Positions 45,235 through 56,190 of a DNA stretch of 64,000 nt are shown in pieces. A program made the position numbers and the translations under genes. The stretch lies in assembly GCA_031002005.1 (NCBI GenBank), contig JARYHS010006964.1, forward strand, positions 2,790,001-2,854,000, given 5' to 3'. Each line of letters begins with the position of its first letter. Position 1 is the stretch's first letter. The notes under the pieces were generated by a model, which worked only from the letters and a program-made list of their open reading frames with translations, made no database searches and had not been told where the DNA came from. This DNA is from Vandiemenella viatica (Eukaryota; Arthropoda; Insecta; Orthoptera; Morabidae).

Positions 45235-45878
45235 TGTAACGATACGATCGATTGTTTGCCGCAGAGCGGACTATCTGAGTATAGTAAGTAAGAGACAACA
45301 TAGCGCGAGATTATATTGAGGTGTAAGCGCGTGGACTAATAACTGGATGTACGATGAACTAATGAACTGTAAGTCAGCTACAGAAACCTTATTAAGAGTG
45401 ACTACAGACTTAATGGCAGTGATAATTTCAGTGTAAAGTGGTAATACGGAGGAACTGTTGAAAGTGAAATGTGTTGTAGTTGCATGTATGGTAGCTGTGG
45501 CGATCATTAATGTCTTGTTCATTGCTTAAACGAGCCTGACAATCTTCAGATTCACGAAGTTCGATGAGTATTATTCGTTTGGTGGTTTCCAAGGTGATTT
45601 GTTGTAGTTTGTGAACTGTTTACGGAATAAATGAGTGTTAACTACATTCCGGAGTGATATTTCATTTGCATGCTCGTAGCTCCGTTGAATGACTTTATTT
45701 CGGGTAATTGCCCGTGGCGAGTGTGGTCAATATCGAACCTGCAGTATATCTAAAGCTACTCAAAAAAAATTGAATATAACTGTTTGTTTATTAAATCAAT
45801 CTGAACAGACTTATTAATATATTTATCGATAGATATGCTTACAGCCATAAAAACATTTCATGGCATAAAGGCGTTACA
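45235..45878 (+). repeat. 3' LTR
   Basis: Direct repeat of 38613-39259, starting TGTAACGATACGATCG and ending GGCGTTACA. It differs from the 5' LTR by a short missing segment near the start and dispersed substitutions. Confidence 0.9.
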
Positions 45879-45882
45879 AGCT

Positions 45883-45972
45883 ATAATCAAAATCAAGTGG
45901 TTCATCCTCACTGTCGCTCCACGTAAGAATCTACATGATTTTTTCCTCAGTGCACCCACAACGCCTTGCCAT
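45883..45972 (-). pseudogene. PiggyBac family B transposase, N-terminal start
   Basis: ATG at 45972-45970 reads MARRCGCTEEKIM then TAG, and continues in frame as ILTWSDSEDEPLDFDYS. The pattern 'basic start, helix, acidic Ser/Asp/Glu' is the usual start of piggyBac transposases. The in-frame stop and the LTR insertion at 45882 disable it. Confidence 0.55.
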
Positions 45973-46154
45973 TTTCTTTATAAAATACACAACACAAAGA
46001 ACACTGATGTAAATTCCGATGAACAGTGAACTGTAGAGGGAAGTCTAGGCTCCCAAAAGACAAACAGTTGGACGAAAAGCTAGCGACCAGAACTGCGAAA
46101 GGCTATTGAGAAATGGGGCGGGAAGTCCGCAGTACGACTCGGGTAGCGGCGTGT

Positions 46155-46312
46155 CTATATTCGTCATCAGCACTCCGGGGCCGGCAGACGGGTGCGACTT
46201 ATCTCGTCATCAGCGCTCAGGGAAAAACCGCCGGCTGCGACTAAACTCGTCATTAGCACACAGGTAGCAGCTGCCGCATGACGAGTATACTCGTCAACAG
46301 CAGTCAAGGGGT
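46155..46312. repeat. Four 43-44-bp subterminal repeats of piggyBac family B
   Basis: TCGTCA(T/A)(C/T)AGC motifs start at 46161, 46204, 46247 and 46291, spaced 43, 43 and 44 bp. They are linked by GC-rich blocks (CCGGC...GCGACT). The last copy is the palindrome TGACGAGTATACTCGTCA (46279-46296), next to the terminal inverted repeat. Confidence 0.85.
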
Positions 46313-46315
46313 TAA

Positions 46316-48095
46316 CAATCCAATTGTTAAAATAATATTTAAGTATTTATATATGTATGTATGTATACATAGGAGTATGCTAATAATGCACTTGGCACCA
46401 GCCAGTCATTCCCTCATCCACTGTTTACAAACAAACATTTAGCACTGCACACGCGATGCTACATGCAAACTGACAGCGCGGCATGCAGTGCATAACAGGA
46501 ACTGCTGCTTTGGTGTCATGAAAGAAAATAAAACAAGAAAGGGCTGGCCGCTTACCAGCATGGAAAAAACAGCAAATATTGAGCTTTCTGTGACATACTA
46601 TGTCAAAAACCCAAACAGGAAAAAAAAAAATAGTTGCTGAATCTGATGAAATTTAAATAATGTTCCCATGGAAAGTGTCATTGGAATAGGTTTGTCTGGC
46701 CCCCTACCAACCAGCCACATAACACCTCCTTGTCTGGAGACTTCCCTTTAAACTTGAGCTAATTTCTTTCTTTCTTAAATAATGCTAATCCTCTTTTCTT
46801 CTTTTGCTTCTTCAAGAGTCCTCTTTACTTTCCAATTTCTTCTAATATAGATCCCTACTTTCATCAAACAAAATTACTCCGCATTTCTTTCTCTGGGAGT
46901 TCCACCTCTTTGTTGATCATTCCGAAGTCTTCATGCTCTTCCATTTTCCTTTTGCAGTTCATTATTTTCTCTTGGCTCTCTGTAGCTCTAGATCTCATGA
47001 TATTTCATATGCTTTTGTTACTTGCTGCAGCATACTTGCAAATTATCTTCTATTCTTGTACCGTAAATATTGTCTATTGCTAGGTCCGCAGTAGCCATTT
47101 CTTGCTTGAAATTGTTGGCCCAGGTAGTATCATTCTCAATTGTCTGGCTCCTAGCTACTCTGCTCCTCTCCACCACCTTTTATTCATTATGTGCTTCCAC
47201 ATCATTAATAGGTTCTTTTCTCCAACTTCATTTCAAGTGTCTTTTGTTCATGAAATTCTGGTATCTCTTCCGTCGAAATTTTCTCCTCGGTAATACTTTG
47301 ATGCGAATCTACATCTACAACAGCTATCTAAATCAGCTCCTTGCCCCTTGTCCTCCATCATCGATGACAGTAAAATGAAAAGAGAAAATATGGTAGTATT
47401 GTGGTAAGGATTTTTTTTTAAAAAAAGTTTATAGAGCAACTACCATGTCAGTTTACATGATAGAAAAATAAAATGATCTTTCTGTTCTTTCGATAAGTCA
47501 TTACAGCTTTCTGAAACATGTGAACTGCAAATTCCTACTATATAGGGACAACATTAACACAGACCCATAAAGATATCTGTAGTTGTTGCTATCTACACCG
47601 CCTCCGCCAAAAGCATTCTTACCATGATGTGTTCACTACCAGGACTCGCGCTGAGTAGGTAGTTTCTCCAGCACTCACTATAAGCCGACATTATCGCTAA
47701 TGGAGTGTAGCCTCTGCGTACTATCTTTGCTTTCACTGCCTTATTACAGTAGGTTTATCTTCCAGTAGCCTTCAGCTTGTTGTCATTAAACCTGAACATG
47801 TGTGGTGTTGTCCAATGTTATTTATCATAACTTGACTCACTTTTCACCTATTTTAAAGTACGTTTCTGTGTTAATTATGGTGCTCGATATTTTCACTGCT
47901 AACTGCACTGTCCTGTCATGTAGTTTGACATTTAATGTTGTAAATCTAAGTATGGAGAGGTGAAAAATCAATGCTACATGCCTGTCCATTTTTCATATAA
48001 CACATGTTTGAAAGATAGCTATTTCGTATATTACAACATCTGTCCTCGTCTTATTAATAAATTCAGTTTTCAGTCGCCAGTCTGTGAACTATTCT
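46316..48095. other. Non-coding DNA, possible decayed LINE at 46800-47300 (minus)
   Basis: GTAT-type microsatellite near 46353-46366. The minus strand of 46800-47300 has fragments such as MNCKRKMEEHEDFG that could be a LINE linker remnant, but no diagnostic motif survives. No host gene is supported. Confidence 0.35.
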
Positions 48096-48450
48096 AGCAC
48101 ATAAGTGATTGGGATCATAGACAAATGATAACACCAAGGTCTTGTTTGGTTTATGATATTGTTTGGAAGCATTTTCTTGTACTCACTATAGAAGTAGTAA
48201 TCAGATAAATGATTATACCTGTATAGATTCTTTTCTGAAGTTGCAGGTTCTATGTAAGATAGAGAAAAATAAGTAATATGTAGTTTACACTGATTACACA
48301 TTACCTTTTATCAGCGTCTTTTGTGCACTGTTTTCTTTTTCTCTTCACATAAAATCCTCCTATAGTCTTCCAACACCAGTCACTATTATGATCTGAGTAA
48401 ATACAAATCTAACACTCCAAGCCCATGATGATAATGGATGCACTACTTTT
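48096..48450 (+). repeat. Dispersed repeat, copy 2
   Basis: Counterpart of 36266-36637, same strand, diverged by substitutions and indels, with matching order of blocks. Class unknown. Confidence 0.7.
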
Positions 48451-50949
48451 AAATAAACATTCCAGGCACCACTTGTGTGATGATATCCTTACAATACAAT
48501 ACATGTCTCTCCTTCAATTGCTGACTGGCCCCTGCCCGCTGCCCTATTACACTGTCTATCCAGTAATAATCATCTCTATCACCCTGAGATGTTCCATCAT
48601 TGCAAGGTCACCAACACTTAACCCTTTTTTACATTATCAGCCGTTCTTCTAATTTCAATAGCTTCTAAAACAGTGCTGACCTATTTTTTTATTCAGGTTA
48701 AATTCTTGTTTATTTAGAATTTCTGTTTATTTATGAAATGTGTATTTAATAAGATTTTTTATTGAACCTTCAAATATTATTCTTAAAACTTTTTTTTTTG
48801 CTATAAAAATGTAATTAAAAATATTCCATACTGCAGGAACATGTGTAATACATATTTTACAACAGTAAATATGGTGAAATTCGATATATAATCCTTCTTT
48901 TTCTGCATCATAATTATCTGAAAAATATGTCTTGAAAAAAATATACTTGAAAATTAAGCATAATATACTTAACAAAGCTATGAATTTTGAAATATTCAAC
49001 AAGTATGGACTATAATGGTTTAAACGATGTTGGAAGAAAATTTCAAAATGTTGCTTGAGATGCATTTTTTGCTCTAATATTATCAATTACTTTTTTCAAT
49101 TGCCTATTTGTTGCTGACATTAAAGTTATGGCTAAATCTAAAAAATTAACGAAATTGATTCTTTGATTGTATTGAAGGTTCTGTAATCAATTTATAATCA
49201 AGTTATAGCAGAATCTGTAAAAGATTTCTGGTTTGAAAAATTGGCCTTAATTCAAGATAAATGCCTAGATATGTGATTCAAGTCAAAGGTTTTGTTGGCC
49301 TTTACTATGGGCAGGGAATTTGTTATCAATGGTATAAAATGTAGGAACCATTTAATTAAAAAGATATTTGGGAAGAAAGAACTGGGGAAATTTTAGGGAA
49401 TGTTTTAAAGCATAAAGAGTGGATATAAAAAAGAAACTCTTCTCAATGGCATTCACATATGTGTGTGTAGAAATCATAGGGAGCCAATTTTACTGGTAAT
49501 TTGGTTCAATAGCTGGAATCTATGAAATGGACACAACTGGATTAATCTATAAAATTCATCAAGAAAGCACTCCGTAGCTGATGCAATAATGAATCTAGAC
49601 ATGGAGGAAGCTTTCAATCATTTTTGATGCCATTAAGTTTTATTATTAATATACCAATGTATCTATTTTTGTTTCATAGGTAGTTTGTTCATTAAAGCAC
49701 TCCTTACAAAAAATGCTGTCAAACTAAAAAAATTCTATTAATAACCCACATTATGTTGAATCTTCTCTAAAAATTCATAAATTCACTATCAAAATAACAA
49801 CTCATTAGATTCAAGGCAGTATGGCCATCTATCAGTGTCATATACTTCTAAAAAGAACCTATGGATGTCATTATTATAATAGCAGCTCCCATGATATATA
49901 CTGCTTTTATCAGATATTGATGCTATAAAAAGGAGTATTGAATATTATGGTATCTTGGCTTGTAATGTAAAAATCAGTTCTTAACGTGGATAATAATATC
50001 TGATAAAAATGCATCTATATTTAATAATGGCAGTTTTATATGAATTATTAAAAAAAACAGATTTTATTCTTTATTCTCTTTTTTTGATAGTCGTCGTTCA
50101 CTTTTATATATACCAATTGTAATTAACTTGCTGATTTATAACAGAACCTTGTGTTTGGTCATGATATTAATATTAAATTGTTTGTTAAAGATATACTTTT
50201 TGATATAGAAATTTGGAACAATTTAGAAATTTTTTTGCATCAAATCACAACAATTAAAAGTTAATTAAATCCTTTTCTAATATTACATTTAATATAAGAT
50301 TTTAATTATTTCTCTTTCTTGTAAATTAAGATAGTCAAATAGTTCCTTGCACTTAAATGTAATTAGCCATTGTAGCTATTAAGTAAAGTTGTTGAACCTT
50401 TTTCAAAACTAGCATTTTTCCGTTAGGTAAATGTGATACCTGTTGAAATAAAAACTAATCATTATTTTTCTATTACCATACTCATTGTTGCTGAATATCA
50501 GATAGTATCTCGTTACTTATACATTGGATATGTATAGGAAACTGATTGATAAGCTTAGCAGTTAAAATGTTGATTTACTAACATAAACTGTACTTAGGCA
50601 GCAAATAAATATTGTATATAGTAATGTTATTTGCATTATTGTTGTTTTATTCGAGGACTTTGTATTTCCCGAATTGATATACTAGGTTTTTATTTTTTAA
50701 TTATGAATGACATTTTTGTTGAAAGTACTTTGAGTTAGTCATCATATAAGCATTTCACTGAGTTTCCAATAATAGGATATTGAATTTCAGTGAGCATATT
50801 AGTGCAACATATTAGTTCTTAATGCATGTTTAAATGACTTAGGATTTTATATCTACCTCACTGTAAATCATGTTATTATTAGTGTGGGCTGTGTTAAAAA
50901 ATGCTTCTGTTATATATTAAAACCACATATCATCACAATTTTTTTCTAG
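48451..50949. other. AT-rich non-coding DNA upstream of the zinc-finger exon
   Basis: Probably intron of the plus-strand zinc-finger gene. I found no upstream exon or ankyrin-like coding sequence here. Short open frames are AT-rich noise. Confidence 0.5.
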
Positions 50950-51868
50950 GTGCTACTGTGGCTGGCTGTGTAAAATTCACACTCACAAACATAAGATTGT
51001 TGCAGATAAATGTTTAGACAGCATCATAGATGAGAAACCCGTCACCAGGTATGAGTGTGGATTAAAATCCTTTGAAACCAGTAACAAAAATCAGTCAGAT
51101 AAAAAGATGTTTGTAAGAGAAACATGTGAAACATCATGTAAAAAATCTCATTGCCTATACAAATCTCATTTACATGCTGCCCAATTTTCTCGTGAGGTGT
51201 GTGGAAAATCTTTTAAACACTCTGGGGATTTAAAACGGCATCAAAATGTTCATTTAGGTAAGCGGCCATTTTATTGTGTAGTTTGTGGTAAATCTTTTTC
51301 GCGTTCTTGGCATCTTAAAAGTCACCAGACTGTTCATTTGGGTGAACGCCCATTTTCGTGTGATATTTGTGAAAAATCTTTTAGGTATCCTAATCAGCTT
51401 AAAGAGCATCAGAGGATCCATACTGGTGAACGCCCATTTAATTGCAACAATTGTGAAAAATCGTTTACTCAATCTGGTAATCTAAAAACGCATCAAAGAA
51501 TTCATTCTGGTGAACGTCCATTTACTTGCGAAATTTGTGGAAAATCTTTTGTAGATTCAGGTTCTTTTAAACGCCATATTCGTATTCATTCAGATAAATA
51601 CCCTTTTTCTTGTAATGTTTGTGGAAGATGTTTTAAACATCATTCCAGTTTCCAAGAGCACCAAAGGATACATTCTGGGGAACGCCCATTTTCCTGTGAT
51701 GTTTGCAAGAAATCTTTTCGGCGTTCTCGGTATCTTAAAGTTCATCAAAAAATTCATTCCAATGAGCGTCCATTTTCCTGTGAAGTATGTGGTAAATGTT
51801 TTGTGGTGTCCTGGGTTCTTAAAAATCATCAAAAGATTCATGCAATTAAAAGTCCACTTTATAATTAA
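50950..51868 (+). CDS. C2H2 zinc-finger protein, probable last exon
   Basis: The acceptor TTTTTTTCTAG ends at 50949. The exon then reads G/TGC TAC TGT GGC... open to the stop at 51866-51868 (306 codons; phase 2 acceptor). An ATG at 51107 would give 253 residues, but the open frame upstream and the acceptor favour a spliced start. It encodes a Cys-rich entry (CYCGWLCKIHTHKHK) and a degenerate YECGLKSF unit. One finger lacking its first Cys (REVCGKSF...) precedes seven intact C2H2 fingers with GERPF linkers. Nuclear DNA binding is the family role; targets are unknown. Linker and finger style differ from the minus-strand gene (F-x-C and RPF against Y-x-C and RPY), so the two are not recent duplicates. 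Confidence 0.85.
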
Positions 51869-52001
51869 TTTGTTTAAATACTATGGTCAGAAGAATAATT
51901 TAGGTACAAACTCATTTCTTTGTTAAATTTGGGGGATGTTGTTTAAACAGTTTGTTTATTATAGAATGTTGATAATGGAGTTCCCTCTCCAGTCCCCTTA
52001 C

Positions 52002-52007
52002 AATAAA
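52002..52007 (+). terminator. Candidate polyadenylation signal for the zinc-finger gene
   Basis: AATAAA 134 bp after the stop codon, followed by T/G-rich sequence (GTTGTCAGTGTTTT). A second AATAAA lies at about 52435. Confidence 0.5.
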
Positions 52008-52009
52008 GT

Positions 52010-54243
52010 TGTCAGTGTTTTAGACTTAAAATTTATCTTTAATCTTGTATTAAGTGACAAAAGCACAGTATAAAACAAGGCGTATTATTTTTTACTTTTG
52101 CAGCATGGACACTGCATGTCTTTATAATTTTTTGTCTACATTAGCTGAGCCTCGCTTATTAAGCGGTGTAAGATAGAATCGGACGCCAAGTTTTTGAGAG
52201 AAATGTTGTGGTGTAGTATATTTTGCAGTAAAAAGGAGTTAAAATATATCTAATAATGAATTCTTTGTCTTTAATGTATTACTTGTGAGAAAAAATTAAG
52301 AATCTAATGTCTTGAAAGGAATCAGGATTGATATGATTTTAATTATCATTGCCTGACTCCTCTCCAAAAATTTACCTTCATGTTGTTATATATGAAAAAT
52401 AATGTAATTTGTATCTGCTTTAACTGATTTTTATTAATAAACTTTTGAGTCTATGTTTAATTTATTTTCCATTATTTTTGTATATTTTTTGCTATTTTAT
52501 TTTATTTAATCTACTTATACTGCAAAGAATATATTTTTTTGTTAAAGTAGTATTAATAATATTAATGCCAAGTCCTTTCAGCACAGCAGTTTTATATAAT
52601 AACAATTTAGTATCATTTTTTAGTATTTTTTTAAAATTTGGTATGTATATTCAAGGTTAGTTTTTGTTTAAAGTATATGTAGTTACTTTATTTAGTTTTC
52701 ATGTTATTGATCAGAGACTTGTCTCTTTTGACCAGTCAGTGATTGGAATGATTTAAAGGTTTTTAGGTAAATCTGTATTATTAATATTATCAATTAAGGT
52801 GTTGGGTGTATATATTATAAGATTTATTTTTGTTAGATATTATATTTTTCGTATTGCATACACCATATGAACTTTTATTTCTTTTCAAACATTGTATACA
52901 AATTTATCTTCTACTTTTTCATAATATTTATAAATAACAATATATTAATGGTTCTATTCATAATACTTTATATTTATCTCAGAAGGCATTGGAACAAATA
53001 ATCATCATGTTCATAATTTTTATTCATAACCACAGTTTATTACAGAACATCAGGAGTTGCTTATATGTACTGAATTAATTGACTGTTGAAATATATTTTA
53101 ATTGTATTATTTGTATATTATGTATAGTCTTGTTTTATTTGACATAAGTGATATTTTTAATAAATTGTTATATGAGTGGATTGTATGTATCTTTACTTTA
53201 GTAGCTTACCTCTGAGGATATCTTCCACTTCTAAATCTCATGTGACAGGACTTTGAAAGGTCATTAAATGTTTAAAAAATAGTAATTGCCATTAATTAGT
53301 ATTAACAGCTAGAATAATATGTACAGCAGAAAATACATGCCTTTCACCATCTTAACATATTATTTATCTGATATGTGTCTGTTTTCATAGTTGCTTGAGA
53401 GAGAGAGAGACAAGCATATTATATATATTTGTAGAGACATGAAATTATGCCCTGTGCACAGTTATGAGTGATATATTGGATAAGATTACTGATTCTATAC
53501 TCATCATAACCAATAAAGAAAAAAGTGTTTTTTATGGAATTTTATGTTTTCTGTGGCAAGAAACAAATTACACACACACATTCACAATGACAAGAATTGT
53601 ATCTAATAACATTCCCATATGTTCTATAGAAAAAATTTCAATTAAATTAAGATTGTAAAACAGAAACCTGTAACACTAATGCCTCTCAGTAAAGTAGATT
53701 AAAAATGTCCATTGAATCATATCGGCAGAGCAATAGTTTTGTTTATTAAAATTGAAAAGATGCTCAGTTAATCAAAACTGAATAGATATTTAGATTTTCC
53801 CTCAAAACAAGTTCCAGATCAAACACCTTCATCTAGTCTATGTGGTTTAACATATCTCATATATACAAGTTATTCAATTGTAGTGTCCACTGCTAAGTGA
53901 AAAAAATGTCTGGCTATTTTATTTGTCGATACCATCTATTCTGCTAAAATACAATGCCTTACATTCCTGATTGTATGTCATAAATACACCGATTTTGGTT
54001 CTAATTTCACATCTGTATTATTTACCGCTAAGAAATTCTATGAGGTCTAAGACACTTAAAGTTACTACCATCAACAGCAGATAAATAATAGCTAGAGTAA
54101 TAACATGTGAGCCACACATATTAAATTGACTTTCAGTAAACTCTTTCCATTGATTCAAGATTCCTAAATGATAAACAGCTCAGATTTCATATACAATAAA
54201 TAAGTTATGTCAAAAACGCCTGGACTAGCTAATGTGCTATATG
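52010..54243. other. AT-rich non-coding DNA
   Basis: No supportable gene. A (GA)n run at 53398-53412 and scattered A/T-rich frames only. The first part may be extended 3' UTR. Confidence 0.5.
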
Positions 54244-54976
54244 CAGTAGAACTCTAACTGTGATTCAATCGGGACTGGACTCCATTCGAATAATCAGAAA
54301 TTCAGATAATTTGATTTGTACCGAAAAAAATGTCAATTTTTAATTAACTTCTGTATGTATGTTAGAAATGGGAGAAAACGTTTCTAAAAGGAAAAGAGCT
54401 TTTAATTAATTAAATGAAAAGGCAACACATTTACATGTTAATTGTACTTACAAGTGTTGTATTTTAGTGCAGGATGTATGTACTGTACTGTAAATAAAAC
54501 TCATTGCTTGCCAAACATCTTGGTCAAAGAAAGCTATTTAACTACATTCATCTATTTTGATGCAGCCAAGTTGTGCATCCACTTGACAGTGAGAAGTTGC
54601 ATGTTGTCACACTCGGGCTGACACTCCATCCACTTCAAAGCAAATTTCAATGACAGCAAATGCTTCACTAACTGATGGTTCTGTGTCTGCTTCAACTTTA
54701 ACATTAAGATCATCTACTTCCTCAACACTTTCTTCTCTCACACTTTCAATAAGTGCATTATCAAATAGAATTTCATAACCAAGGTCTGACAAATTGCATA
54801 CCACCCACTCTCCTAAATCTTCAGCACTAACTTGTGAACATCCAGGAATTTTTGAAATAATGTTTCTGAATTCCTCAAGTGGCACATCTTCCCCATCGTC
54901 TCCTGTCTCTTCCATTTCTGTCTTAATTTAAAAAGCAATTCGGATGGTTGGACTTTGGATAATTGGTATTATACTG
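54244..54976 (-). mobile_element. Deleted pogo/Tigger-type DNA transposon
   Basis: The ends are CAGTAGAACTCTAACTGTGA (54244) and, inverted, CAGTATAATACCAATTATCC (54976). Both have CAGTA-type starts and CGAATAATC/CCGAATT-like inner motifs, as in Tigger/pogo elements. Only about 730 bp remains, including the last part of the transposase; the DDE catalytic core and DNA-binding domains are gone. Confidence 0.65.
54607..54915 (-). pseudogene. Pogo/Tigger transposase C-terminal remnant
   Basis: 102 codons: an acidic start, then FRNIISKIPGCSQVSAEDLGEWV and a DLGYEILFDNALIESV segment followed by an acidic tail (EESVEEVDDLNVKVEAD) and SEAFAVIE. This is the usual post-catalytic sequence of Tigger/jerky-type transposases ('IPG...ttEDvxEWl...gfq.msDdeI...'). 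The ATG is fortuitous. Its position inside CAGTA-type inverted ends argues against a host gene. Confidence 0.7.
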
Positions 54977-55046
54977 TACCAAGAGAAGGTGATGCATTAA
55001 ATTGAAAAAAAGTTAAATAGGATAAGCTGTTATTGTGATCAAATCA

Positions 55047-55048
<2 letters not shown>

Positions 55049-55095
<47 letters not shown>
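55049..55095 (-). repeat. 47-base poly(T) tract
   Basis: A poly(A) tail on the minus strand. It may mark the 3' end of a retrotransposed sequence extending right (55096 onwards), though no family was recognised there. Confidence 0.6.
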
Positions 55096-55098
<3 letters not shown>

Positions 55099-55813
55099 TG
55101 AATGAGATTTCTGCCAGACCTATCTGGCACTTATCAGCAACAAACTGGGAGACTGTTACACAGCACAGAATACATGAAGTAGTCAAACATTTTGATTCCA
55201 TCTCAAACTCCAGTCTCAATTTAAGTTTATGCTTTATGCTCCAATGGGTCTATTTTTGAATCCTAGAAATTGCCAACGGAAAGTGTTGGCAGAATTAGCA
55301 AGTTGAGCTACTTGAATAAAAATCTTTTTGGAATCACCAATGATGGATAGGGTCTCACGAAGTACTCAAATTTGATTCCTGTGTAATTAAAAAAAGTTGT
55401 ATTCTCGTTAGTACAACTTTCCTCGCTAATTTAATAATACAGATTTTTTTTCTACACTATAATTCGTGAACGAATTCTAAGACATATTCCTAGGAAAAAT
55501 TTACAGCTGTAATGTAAAGAGTGTGTTGGTTTGGTGGTGAGGGTGACTGGCTGAAACCAATGTCGGCTTTAACAGGGGATGGCCCTGGCAACCGCGGCCA
55601 GCTTAACTAAACCACTTAATTTAAATACATGTCTGTATCAATCTATAGTAGGTACCAACTATTACGAACTTATCTCGTAGGAGTGAGTATGAGTGGACAT
55701 TCAGCCTATCTAACATGTGTGATTATTGTAGGCCATCTCTTCCACAGTTGTTTGTTAAATTAATAATTATTCTTTAATAATTACGCCAGTACAACTGTTT
55801 TTGACAATATTTA

Positions 55814-55856
55814 TTTGACGGACGCGTTTCGCCTCTCGTCGAGGCATCATCAGCGT
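55814..55856 (-). ncRNA. Hammerhead-ribozyme-like motif, left arm
   Basis: Mirror copy of the right-arm motif, read on the minus strand: CTGATGA at 55853-55847, stem GCCTC/GAGGC, GAAA, CGCG, then TC. Confidence 0.6.
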
Positions 55857-56147
55857 ACAACGTTTTCTGTAATTTGTGATATTTTACATAGTGGTTTTAT
55901 TTTTACATATAAAGAAATTTTTCTTATCTATAGGAAGCGTAAAGATGACTATATTTTTACATATCTGTTTTTAAATTAGCAAGCAGAACATTTTAAACAA
56001 GACGTTCTGCTTGCTAATTCAAAAACAGATATGTAAAAATATAAGTCATCTTTACGCTTCCTATAGATAAGAAAAAAATTTCTTTATATGTATAAATGTA
56101 AAAATAAAACCACTATGTAAAATATCACAAATTACAGAAAACGTTGT

Positions 56148-56190
56148 ACGCTGATGATGCCTCGACGAGAGGCGAAACGCGTCCGTCAAA
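56148..56190 (+). ncRNA. Hammerhead-ribozyme-like motif, right arm
   Basis: Core CTGATGA (56151-56157), one unpaired T, stem II GCCTC/GAGGC with loop GACGA (56159-56173), GAAA (56174-56177), a minimal stem III CGCG, and the cleavage triplet GTC ending at 56183. TACG before the core pairs with CGT after the cleavage site to begin stem I (three pairs G-C, C-G, A-T). All conserved core positions are present. The extra T before stem II and the short stems are the weak points. Confidence 0.6.

Larger units (their letters stand above)
38613..45878 (+). mobile_element. LTR retrotransposon, internally degraded, with nested LINE
   Basis: Two LTRs of 647 and 644 bp in direct orientation with TGTAAC...GTTACA ends, flanked by the 4-bp duplication AGCT (38609-38612 and 45879-45882). 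A primer-binding site follows the left LTR, and a purine tract (ACGAGGGAGG) precedes the right one. Interior coding is almost lost and no protease, RT or integrase is recognisable. A 4-bp duplication and an Arg-tRNA primer fit a Ty3/mdg1-like group, but the class is inference. A minus-strand LINE fills 39470-42434. Confidence 0.9.
37033..46315. mobile_element. PiggyBac-like element (family B) split by an LTR retrotransposon
   Basis: TTAA at 37033-37036 and 46312-46315 flank inverted ends CCCTTTGACTGCTG and (inverted) CAGCAGTCAAGGGG. After removing the LTR element at 38613-45878 and one AGCT, about 2.0 kb remains, a normal size for piggyBac. Transposase N-terminal remnants on the minus strand occupy both sides of the insertion. 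Internal GC-rich subterminal repeats lie at the right end. Confidence 0.85.

Noticed and set aside
47070..47378. Plus-strand hydrophobic 102-residue frame
   Set aside because: Ser/Leu/Phe-rich translation of AT/CT-rich DNA, probably antisense of decayed LINE sequence; no supporting motif.
54607..54915. Small acidic host gene
   Set aside because: Sequence pattern matches the C-terminal tail of pogo/Tigger transposases and it lies between matching transposon ends.
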